DNA of 30,938 bases, taken from assembly GCA_041676005.1 (NCBI GenBank), contig JBAYST010000004.1:1-30938 (forward strand). Reading direction: 5' to 3'. The translations under genes were made by a program, and so were the position numbers. The notes under the pieces were generated by a model. That model saw only the letters and a program-made list of their open reading frames with translations. It searched no databases and had not been told where the DNA came from. Source of the DNA: JBAYST01 sp041676005. GTDB lineage: Bacteria > Bacillota_I > Bacilli_A > RFN20 > CAG-826. Of the stretch, positions 25,318 through 30,938 are shown piece after piece; the stretch's first letter is position 1, and every line of letters starts with the position of its first letter.

Positions 25318-25725
25318 CTACTCATCAATCTTAATGCCCATATTACGGGCAGATCCAGCGACGATTTTCATCGCGGTTTCGACATCACTGCAATTCAAAT
25401 CTGGTAATTTGTATTCAGCGATTTTACGAAGTTCTGCTTGGGAAATATGACCGACAATATTTTTTGAATTAGGCGAACCTTTTTCAATTCCAGCTGCTTT
25501 TAATAAAAGACCTGCAACCGGTGAGGTCTTGATGACAAAATCAAATGTTTTGTCTTCGTAGGCCGTGATGATAACGGGAACAATCTCTCCGCGTCTATCG
25601 GCGGTTTTAGCATTGAAATCCGTACAGAATTTCGGCATGACCACACCGGCAGAAGCGAGTTTAGGACCTGGTTTTGCGTCTCCACCAGGTAGTTCCATCT
25701 TCACGACTTTAGCGATTTTTTTCAC
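25318..25725 (-). CDS. rplK: 50S ribosomal protein L11, shortened proline-rich segment
   Basis: GTPase-centre protein of 135 residues (usually 140-142). The C-terminal rRNA-binding domain is clear (KAAGIEKGS, ELRKIAEYKLPDLN, and the MKIVAGSARNMGI end). The N-terminal domain departs from the family: the usual segment with PPVGPALGQ is replaced by KPGPKLASAG at about 18-27, four residues shorter. This loop normally contacts thiopeptide antibiotics and takes part in factor and RelA interactions. The start is a GTG at 25723-25725, seven bases after AGGAGG, with no better alternative. First gene of the rplK-rplA operon, behind a structured leader. Confidence 0.97.
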   Translation of the reverse strand: MKKIAKVVKMELPGGDAKPGPKLASAGVVMPKFCTDFNAKTADRRGEIVPVIITAYEDKTFDFVIKTSPVAGLLLKAAGIEKGSPNSKNIVGHISQAELRKIAEYKLPDLNCSDVETAMKIVAGSARNMGIKIDE

Positions 25726-25751
25726 GTGACTACCTCCTTATTTTCAGTGTC

Positions 25752-25836
25752 AGTGTCGTGGGAAGCGGGTTAATCACATCCCTGCCACGAACTGCTATGT
25801 ACATACACGCTCTCTCTAGCGCATAAGGCCATAGGC
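25752..25836 (-). ncRNA. Structured leader of rplK-rplA (candidate L1 autoregulatory site)
   Basis: Between the promoter and rplK the minus strand can form two hairpins. The one nearer the gene (25752-25793) pairs TCGTGG with CCACGA, then has an asymmetric internal loop, then GGG/CCC closing an ATGTGATTAA loop. This shape, a GUGG/CCAC helix with an asymmetric internal loop and inner helix, recalls the L1 site in 23S rRNA and known L1 mRNA sites. The upstream element (25794-25836) pairs CTATG/CATAG around a CGCT/AGCG hairpin. Assignment to L1 rather than L11 is inference. Confidence 0.5.
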
Positions 25837-25842
25837 TTGTAT

Positions 25843-25872
25843 ATCATATCAAAAGTATATTTACATATACAA
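25843..25872 (-). promoter_or_regulatory. Promoter of rplK-rplA
   Basis: The minus strand has -35 TTGTAT (25867-25872), an 18-base spacer and -10 TATGAT (25843-25848) with an extended -10 TGA. Transcription would start near 25836 and include the structured leader. Confidence 0.55.
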
Positions 25873-26426
25873 CAAATATTTTAAGTTTTTTTAGGAGGTG
25901 TTTTTTCTCCTGCAATAAAATTTCACTCTAAAAGAAACATTTTTTAATATTTTTCAGAGACAATTTTTTATCGCTCGAAATCAAGAAAATAACAGATTTA
26001 AGTCTTAAAACGGACAAAAAACCATGCAAAAAGCCTATTTAATCGATTTTTCCCTCAATGCGTGAAGTGTGTAAATTTGATATTTACCTTTTAAAACTCT
26101 TTAATATTTAAGTCTAATATCTTGCAAGAATATTAAAACAACGAAACATCAAGAATAAAGAAATTCTGTCTCATCGTTTTTAATTTTCAGCTGTAATTTC
26201 TTGTTAATTATTTCTCTCAGATCTTTGATTTTAATCTGTCTTGTAGCAAGAATTTATCAAACTTATGAATCGTAGATCATTATTTTAGTCATGTCTTTTA
26301 GTACGCTAAGTGATGGGTTCAACTTTATTTAGAACCGTTTTGACTGTGAATATAATTTCATTAATACTACTTATTAGATTCGCGGTTTCAAAAAGCTTTA
26401 AATAATTAAAATTAGGTTTAAGGCAT
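25873..26426 (+). other. AT-rich intergenic stretch without a recognised gene
   Basis: About 550 bases between the terminator of the metallo-beta-lactamase gene and the rplK promoter. No long reading frame with a ribosome-binding site, tRNA or clear repeat was found on either strand. The only structure noted is a short inverted repeat AGGAG/CTCCT near 25893-25911 without a T-run. It is the largest empty region in the window. Confidence 0.6.
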
Positions 26427-26459
26427 TAAAAAAATCGGCGAGTACAAACCCACCGATTT
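26427..26459 (-). terminator. Terminator of the metallo-beta-lactamase lipoprotein gene
   Basis: A 9-bp stem AAATCGGTG/CGCCGATTT with one G-U pair (26432-26440 with 26451-26459) is followed on the minus strand by a T-run. Confidence 0.8.
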
Positions 26460-26468
26460 ATTTTTTTC

Positions 26469-27824
26469 TTAAGCGTGGCAGCGATTATAAAATGTTGAAG
26501 ACCAAAGATCTTTATCGATATCAAGAGTCGAGCCGTAAGGAGAATTTAAGGAATTAGAATATCCGTTTTGTCCACCGATTAGTGAAGATTTTAAAGGCGC
26601 TCCAATGAAGTAAATTGGATCAACTAAACTGCCGTTAGTGACGAAATGCAAAGTTCCACTAGCAGAATTTAAATAGGTTTTAACATTTGCGTTTTTAAGC
26701 CTACTCAAAGTTTGAATATGAGGATGACCTGAACACGCTCCCGTTTTATTACCATATGAATTCGAGGAATCGACGCGTCCTGCAGAAATGACTCCTAAAG
26801 TAGGTCTTATCTTAGACAACAAGGGTGCATAAGTCGCATTTGTTGAGCCGTGATGACCGACTTTTAACATTGTCACTTGATGAAATAAAGGGTCAGAGGT
26901 ATGAGCCTCCGTCATAATTGTTTCGCCATCAATCGAACCATATGAAGTACTATTTTGCATATCACCGGTAAGCATAAAAGAAAAGCTCTTGTAATTAAGA
27001 ATTCCGACAACACTAGTGATATTCAAATCTTCGATTTTTTCGCCGAGATATTTGAGATTTGTATAATTTAAGTCAGGATTTGCTTGATAAAAACCAGTGT
27101 CAATCCAATCGATAAATAATTCTTGGGTGACATAAGTTCGACTTAAGGCACCATTTAAATTATTCACTGAATCATAGGCCGAATGATAAACCCCGTGCCA
27201 TCTAGAAGACATTTTGCTGCGAATGTTATTGTAGTAAGCGTTGTCGTTATAACCGTATCGATATCCATAATCGACAAGCATCCCGATTGAACGGACATCA
27301 GAGGCTAAGAACCCATCTAATCCTCCGATATGATCTGAATGGGGGTGGCTGATGATCATCAGTTCAACTTTTTGATCGGTGATCCAGGTGTTGTATTGAT
27401 CTTTTAAATAATTCTTATACAAAGTGGAATCATCAAAATCGAAATCGGCTGGATTACCAAAGTCGACAATGATTTCGGCATTTCCGGCTTTGATTAAAAA
27501 GGCGTCTCCGTATTGCTCGGGTTGTTCAAAGGCGATGATTTCTAAATATTCTGAACTCACTTGGTCGAGCAAGGGATGTGCGGCACTACCGAGTACGGCT
27601 TCTTCATCATATGAAGCAACCTCGGGCGTGTTAGCGTCAACTGGACGCGGCATCTTCCCAGTAGACACCATATTTTCAATTCGTTCTGTAAAAGTGTTTT
27701 TAATCTCTTCGCTAGAGCCTGAACTATTTATGAAAGGTGGTTCACTACTCGAGATTGGAAAAAGTGAACACGAAGATAAAAGTGTGACAAGTAAAGCGAT
27801 AAAGACGGTATTTCTAATTTTCAT
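26469..27824 (-). CDS. ComEC-like metallo-beta-lactamase-fold lipoprotein
   Basis: A 451-residue surface lipoprotein. Signal peptide with lipobox SSC (Cys19), then a Ser/Pro-rich linker. The metal-binding signature HPHSDH lies at 160-165 (followed by IGG), a later Asp ligand is in MLTGD (Asp288), and LKVGHHGS at 320-327 is typical of the metallo-beta-lactamase domain of the competence protein ComEC and related ComA2-type proteins. No competence membrane domain is present; the enzyme domain stands alone, outside the cell. Such domains are thought to be nucleases or phosphodiesterases, so it may degrade extracellular DNA, but this is inference. The ATG start follows GAGGAA. It has its own terminator and lies next to a secreted endonuclease gene. 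Confidence 0.88.
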   Translation of the reverse strand: MKIRNTVFIALLVTLLSSCSLFPISSSEPPFINSSGSSEEIKNTFTERIENMVSTGKMPRPVDANTPEVASYDEEAVLGSAAHPLLDQVSSEYLEIIAFEQPEQYGDAFLIKAGNAEIIVDFGNPADFDFDDSTLYKNYLKDQYNTWITDQKVELMIISHPHSDHIGGLDGFLASDVRSIGMLVDYGYRYGYNDNAYYNNIRSKMSSRWHGVYHSAYDSVNNLNGALSRTYVTQELFIDWIDTGFYQANPDLNYTNLKYLGEKIEDLNITSVVGILNYKSFSFMLTGDMQNSTSYGSIDGETIMTEAHTSDPLFHQVTMLKVGHHGSTNATYAPLLSKIRPTLGVISAGRVDSSNSYGNKTGACSGHPHIQTLSRLKNANVKTYLNSASGTLHFVTNGSLVDPIYFIGAPLKSSLIGGQNGYSNSLNSPYGSTLDIDKDLWSSTFYNRCHA

Positions 27825-28025
27825 AATTTTAAATTCCTCATTTACAATACGCTATTAAAATATATCACTTTTTATCAATTATAAAAAAACATTATACATC
27901 AGAGACTTTTTTAAACTTAACGAGTAACTAATTTTCTGAATGTTACTTTAAAACTGATATGATGATCATTTTTAATTATTATTACTGAACTCCACGATAA
28001 GATTAAATTAAATCTGAATATAATT

Positions 28026-28048
28026 AAAACAGCCATAACGGCTGTTTT
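28026..28048 (-). terminator. Terminator after the endonuclease gene
   Basis: A strong 9-bp stem AAAACAGCC/GGCTGTTTT with a 5-base loop, T-rich on the downstream side (TTTTAATTAT). It ends the rpmG-secE-nusG-endonuclease unit. Confidence 0.85.
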
Positions 28049-28075
28049 AATTTAAATTAACGGCTTTAGATTTAC

Positions 28076-29032
28076 CTAATTAATTCCGCAAATCTGTTTA
28101 GTTGTAGCGTTTGTATTGCCCCAGATTTTACAAGCGTATTCTGGGTGATCGATAAAAGCATTGCGATTTCCTTGAATATCATAGACAACTTCATTTCTAG
28201 TCATTTCTGTTTCAGAAATCGGTTCTTCAAGGTTCCACTTCAATAAATCAGATAATTTTCCAATTGTCTTAGAAGCGCCGCTGCCATCGACAATTGATAA
28301 GTTGTATTGATTTCCCCAACGTGCTTGCACATAGAAAATAATTCTCGCTGTTTGGCCGCGGTATCCTTTTGCAGGATAAAAGAAACTTTTACTGCGATAG
28401 CAAAGATAATCGCCTGTCGCGTAAGTTGAAGATCCATTTTGTTTAGCAATATTAGCAGTCGTCTGATCCACGACTCCAAAACTCAAACTTCCACGTGTCG
28501 AATTCAGATTGGTTTCAAGTGGTCTTAAGTGATGTGAATCACTTCCAGGACCAGATTCAGCAGGAAATGCTTTACCGGCGTCTTTAGGCCAAACGTGTTC
28601 GCGGTTTGTATTTCCACTACTTCCACCAAAAGCCGTGAAGTTCACCGAAGTTCCAGTATAAAACCAAAGTATTTTACCCGGATTTTTTGGATCGGCATCA
28701 CTCTTTTTAAAAACAGTCGCAAGTCCAGCGTAGGTTGTATAAGTAGTGTGGGTGCTTGTCATTAAATTGGCAAGTTGGCTTCTAAGTGCCGTCCCATTTA
28801 AGTTTCCGTCAATACCGTCATAATAAGCACCGGCATACGAACCACCGCCACCACTACTTGAAGAAGAACTACTAGAAGATGATTCACTACTTGAAGAAGA
28901 AGTTCCACTACTCGATGTAATTTCGCTTGAAGATGTTTCATTACCTGGATGACTTGAAGATGGTACATTGGTGGCACAAGCGGTCAAAGAACCGATTAAG
29001 CCAAGAAGAACAAATAAATTGAGTTTTTTCAT
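28076..29032 (-). CDS. Secreted endonuclease I-family lipoprotein
   Basis: A 318-residue extracellular nuclease of the Endonuclease_1 (EndA/Bsn-like) family. The start is taken at the ATG 29030-29032, preceded by AAAGG; an upstream in-frame ATG at 29059 overlaps nusG and has no ribosome-binding site. The lipobox TAC puts the lipidated Cys at 19. A low-complexity Ser-rich linker with a Gly tail (about 24-64) tethers the domain. The catalytic region is NREHVWPKD at 143-151 and SDSHHLRP at 164-171, then NLNSTRG near 175-181, matching the His-Asn metal-finger layout of the family. It lies 13 bases after nusG with no promoter seen between, so it is probably co-transcribed with it. Likely role: non-specific degradation of extracellular nucleic acid. 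Confidence 0.92.
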   Translation of the reverse strand: MKKLNLFVLLGLIGSLTACATNVPSSSHPGNETSSSEITSSSGTSSSSSESSSSSSSSSSGGGGSYAGAYYDGIDGNLNGTALRSQLANLMTSTHTTYTTYAGLATVFKKSDADPKNPGKILWFYTGTSVNFTAFGGSSGNTNREHVWPKDAGKAFPAESGPGSDSHHLRPLETNLNSTRGSLSFGVVDQTTANIAKQNGSSTYATGDYLCYRSKSFFYPAKGYRGQTARIIFYVQARWGNQYNLSIVDGSGASKTIGKLSDLLKWNLEEPISETEMTRNEVVYDIQGNRNAFIDHPEYACKIWGNTNATTKQICGIN

Positions 29033-29045
29033 TTGTAAGCCTTTC

Positions 29046-29651
29046 TTATATTTTTTCAATTTCTGAAAAGTCGACTTCTAAGCGCGTAGCGCGTCCAAAG
29101 AAAATCGCTTCGACCATCACGGAACCGGTTTCTTTATCTATTGAGATAATCTTCCCTTCCGTGCCTTCTAATGGACCGTGAATGACTTTGACTAGATCAT
29201 CTTCAGCGTAGCGGTCATACATTGAAGCATCAACCATTCCCATTCTTTTTAAAACAGGTTCAACTTGTTCACGAGGAATTGGAAATGGTTTAGTCCCTTT
29301 CCCCGATGAACCGACGAATCCGGTGACTCCAGGTGTATTACGGACGACAAACCACGCATAATCAGTCATGATCATCTCGACAAAAACATAACCTGGATAA
29401 AGGTTTTTCATTCTCATTTTTCCGGTTGGTAGACCATCTTTCATCACCGGAACTTCTTGTTCAGCGACGATGATTCGGAAAACGAGATTTTGTAATCCCA
29501 TCGATTCTACTCTTCGTTTTAAATTATCGGCGACTCTTTTTTCGTGTGTGCTATAGGTATTGACCACATACCACGATTTATCACCGAGTTTTTCATCTTT
29601 TGAACCGTGTTCACTAAAATCTAGAATATCGGTTTTTTCTTTTATTGCCAT
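29046..29651 (-). CDS. nusG: Transcription termination/antitermination protein NusG
   Basis: Elongation factor binding RNA polymerase at the clamp helices, 201 residues. The start is the ATG at 29649-29651, nine bases after AAGGAG; a TTG two codons upstream is too close to it. The NGN domain begins with SWYVVNTYSTHEKRVADNLKRR and contains NLYPGYVFVEMIM and VRNTPGVTGFVG. The KOW domain at the end has DLVKVIHGPLEGTEGKI. It follows secE by 13 bases, the standard arrangement. Confidence 0.98.
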   Translation of the reverse strand: MAIKEKTDILDFSEHGSKDEKLGDKSWYVVNTYSTHEKRVADNLKRRVESMGLQNLVFRIIVAEQEVPVMKDGLPTGKMRMKNLYPGYVFVEMIMTDYAWFVVRNTPGVTGFVGSSGKGTKPFPIPREQVEPVLKRMGMVDASMYDRYAEDDLVKVIHGPLEGTEGKIISIDKETGSVMVEAIFFGRATRLEVDFSEIEKI

Positions 29652-29664
29652 AATCAATATCTCC

Positions 29665-29865
29665 TTATTTTGCTAAGTTAGAAAACGCATCTTTTAGAAT
29701 TTCTAAAAGTGAATTCCCCGCCCAATCTTCTAGTAACAACATAATTCCAAAAAAGACAGTGATCACGACAACAGTTAAAATCGCCGGTAACAATACATCG
29801 CGTTTTGGCCACCGCACTCTTTTCCCTTCTTTAGCGACACCGGTCACGTATTTCTTTAAACCCAT
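29665..29865 (-). CDS. secE: Preprotein translocase subunit SecE
   Basis: Small single-span subunit of the SecYEG channel, 66 residues, the short Gram-positive form. The N-terminal amphipathic part has the conserved VRWPKRDVLLPA, followed by one membrane helix at about 27-47. The C-terminal tail is longer than in Bacillus. The ATG start is preceded by AGGAGG, 14 bases after the rpmG stop. Confidence 0.95.
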   Translation of the reverse strand: MGLKKYVTGVAKEGKRVRWPKRDVLLPAILTVVVITVFFGIMLLLEDWAGNSLLEILKDAFSNLAK

Positions 29866-29879
29866 AAATACTTATCCTC

Positions 29880-30029
29880 CTATTTGGATTGTTTATGAAT
29901 GGTGTGTTTGTCACAGTGAGGACAATATTTTTTAATCTCTAAACGTTCTAATTGTCCGACTTTTTTCACTGTGGTCACGTAGTTCCTAGATAAACATACC
30001 GAGCAAATCAAAAGCACTTTTTCTCTCAT
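29880..30029 (-). CDS. rpmG: 50S ribosomal protein L33, zinc-binding form
   Basis: A 49-residue ribosomal protein below the length of most gene-finding cut-offs. Translation gives MREKVLLICSVCLSRNY, followed by a basic stretch and KKYCPHCDKHTIHKQSK. The two C-x-x-C pairs (Cys9/Cys12 and Cys36/Cys39) define the zinc-binding form. The ATG at 30027-30029 is preceded by AAGGAG, and the stop is TAG. rpmG upstream of secE-nusG is the conserved Bacillota order. Its promoter is directly upstream. Confidence 0.96.
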   Translation of the reverse strand: MREKVLLICSVCLSRNYVTTVKKVGQLERLEIKKYCPHCDKHTIHKQSK

Positions 30030-30061
30030 TTTCTTCACTCCTTATGACATTTAGTATCTAG

Positions 30062-30090
30062 AAGATATCACACACAAGTGCGGGTGTCAA
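30062..30090 (-). promoter_or_regulatory. Promoter of rpmG-secE-nusG
   Basis: The minus strand has perfect -35 TTGACA (30085-30090), a 17-base spacer and -10 TATCTT (30062-30067) with an extended -10 TGA. Transcription would start about 25 bases before the rpmG ATG. Confidence 0.75.
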
Positions 30091-30251
30091 CGTAAAGTAA
30101 AAAACATTAATTAAATCTTAATCGAAAAACTAAATTCAATTTTCAATTTCTATAACATCGATTCATAATTTTACCTTTTCAAATAAATGTTATTTTTACT
30201 GTAACGATAAGTTATAAACACTTTTGATATTTCATAAAAAATAAAAGTCTA

Positions 30252-30284
30252 TATAAAAAGGGTACGAAACTGCTTTCGTACCCT
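30252..30284 (-). terminator. Terminator after the surface-protein gene
   Basis: A perfect 11-bp stem AGGGTACGAAA/TTTCGTACCCT with a 4-base loop (30259-30284) is followed by TTTTTATAT on the minus strand. Confidence 0.88.
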
Positions 30285-30285
30285 C

Positions 30286-30383
30286 TCCACGTTTAATTTA
30301 ATAGATTTTGTGGTTTAGAACTATCATTCTACGTTTTTCCACGTTTTATTTAATAGCTCCATTTAATTTTAGTTTAAAACTAT
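30286..30383 (+). repeat. Imperfect direct repeat after the surface-protein gene
   Basis: TCCACGTTTAATTTAATAG (30286-30304) recurs with one mismatch at 30338-30356. A second piece, GTTTAGAACTAT (30313-30324), recurs with one mismatch at 30372-30383, overlapping the stop codon of the gene. This looks like a tandem duplication of about 50-60 bases with later divergence. Confidence 0.6.
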
Positions 30384-30938
30384 TCAGTTACTTTTCTTCT
30401 CTTGCTGATGAAATAAAAGCCAGCAATAGCAGTAATTCCAAAAATGGATGCGACTACCACCAAAATTAAAACTGAATTGCTTTCATAAAATTCATTCAAT
30501 TGATTAAAAGGTGAGGTCACTCCAACATTCATGAAATCAGTATAAGCATACTTAGTAGCAATAAAGACATAACGTTCCATCGCAGCGCTAATTGTCTCAT
30601 TTTCAGAGTCAACGACAAGCAATGCTTTAGATGAGGCGCCTAAATTTCCATAAACGTGCTGAAGTGAATTCCAAGTAGTGGTTTTGACATCTAAAAGTGC
30701 GCATTCAGCATCAGTTGTATCTAAGAAATAAGTTGCGTAATCCTCAGGCAAACTTTCTAATGTTTTTAAAGTTATTTCAATTGAAGAGGTCCAAATTCTC
30801 GAAGTTCCAAGAGTCGAAATAACTAAAACGTTATCATATGGTTTTAAAGTTGCTGAAGTCATTCCGCTTGCAAAAGTGAATGATGTTTTATCATTGATTT
30901 TCAAAGTCGGAGTAGTTGCATCGCTTCCAACAGACAAG
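30380..30938 (-). CDS. C-terminal part of a membrane-anchored surface protein (N-terminus outside window)
   Basis: The reading frame is open to the right edge, so only the last 185 or so codons are visible; the TTG near the edge is not necessarily a start. The visible part is a Ser/Thr-rich, beta-type extracellular region, then a segment with a pattern of Cys, Trp and Tyr (FLDTTDAECALL, TTTWNSLQHVYGNL, and an MERYVFIATKYAY stretch), then a hydrophobic helix (about 154-177 of the visible part) ending in KRRKVTE. This is a type I membrane anchor with a basic stop-transfer tail. No LPxTG is present. The Cys-Trp-Tyr module resembles C-terminal modules I recall in surface proteins of uncultured low-GC bacteria, but its function is unknown. 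Confidence 0.75.
   Translation of the reverse strand, partial: LSVGSDATTPTLKINDKTSFTFASGMTSATLKPYDNVLVISTLGTSRIWTSSIEITLKTLESLPEDYATYFLDTTDAECALLDVKTTTWNSLQHVYGNLGASSKALLVVDSENETISAAMERYVFIATKYAYTDFMNVGVTSPFNQLNEFYESNSVLILVVVASIFGITAIAGFYFISKRRKVTE

Noticed and set aside
25890..25912. AGGAGGTG on the plus strand followed by CTCCT, possible ribosome-binding site or terminator
   Set aside because: No start codon with a usable frame follows, and the small stem lacks a T-run on the correct side of either strand.
27424..27858. Plus-strand reading frame of 144 codons opposite the metallo-beta-lactamase gene
   Set aside because: Complementary shadow of the lipoprotein gene; no ribosome-binding site before its start.
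28840..28920. Repetitive TCT/TCA-like tract as a microsatellite or CRISPR-like repeat
   Set aside because: It encodes the Ser-rich linker of the endonuclease lipoprotein; it is low-complexity coding sequence without spacer organisation.

Overview
The window reads as a chromosomal segment of a low-GC, Gram-positive-lineage bacterium that translates UGA as a stop: fusA and one protease gene end in TGA, and Trp is TGG throughout the proteins. Several traits point to a Mollicutes-like or neighbouring uncultured lineage (RF39, Izemoplasma, Acholeplasma or Erysipelotrichia type). These are the many lipoproteins, the Asn at the rifampicin-contact His of RpoB, and a UgpC/MsmX-type ATPase with a long coiled-coil insertion. 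Lineage placement is inference. Every recognised gene lies on the minus strand, so transcription runs from high to low coordinates, and no plus-strand gene was found.

In transcription order, the right edge (30380-30938) holds the C-terminal end of a membrane-anchored surface protein, followed by a strong terminator and a short imperfect direct repeat. Next is rpmG-secE-nusG with a secreted endonuclease I lipoprotein behind nusG in the same apparent transcription unit. A separate gene (26469-27824) encodes a ComEC-like metallo-beta-lactamase lipoprotein. About 550 AT-rich bases without a recognisable gene follow. Then come rplK-rplA behind a structured leader (candidate L1 autoregulatory site), an L10 leader, rplJ-rplL, a ybxB-type RsmC-family methyltransferase and rpoB-rpoC, which end at a clear terminator (15300-15335). 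Two paralogous M6-type metalloprotease lipoproteins lie between rpoC and the str operon. The str genes are rpsL-rpsG-fusA, and tuf has its own promoter and terminator. An RDD-family membrane protein with an unusually large loop follows. The left end is a carbohydrate-type ABC importer operon: ATPase, two permeases and two tandem substrate-binding lipoproteins, the last cut by the window edge.

The theme is the core transcription and translation machinery interleaved with secreted or surface scavenging functions: two probable nucleic-acid-processing lipoproteins, two proteases and a sugar importer. No rRNA, tRNA, IS element or CRISPR array was seen. The most noteworthy points are the RpoB Asn substitution, the coiled-coil insertion in the ABC ATPase, the shortened proline-rich segment of L11, the secreted hydrolase genes placed within the ribosomal/RNA polymerase gene cluster, and two genes that appear to lack Shine-Dalgarno leaders.
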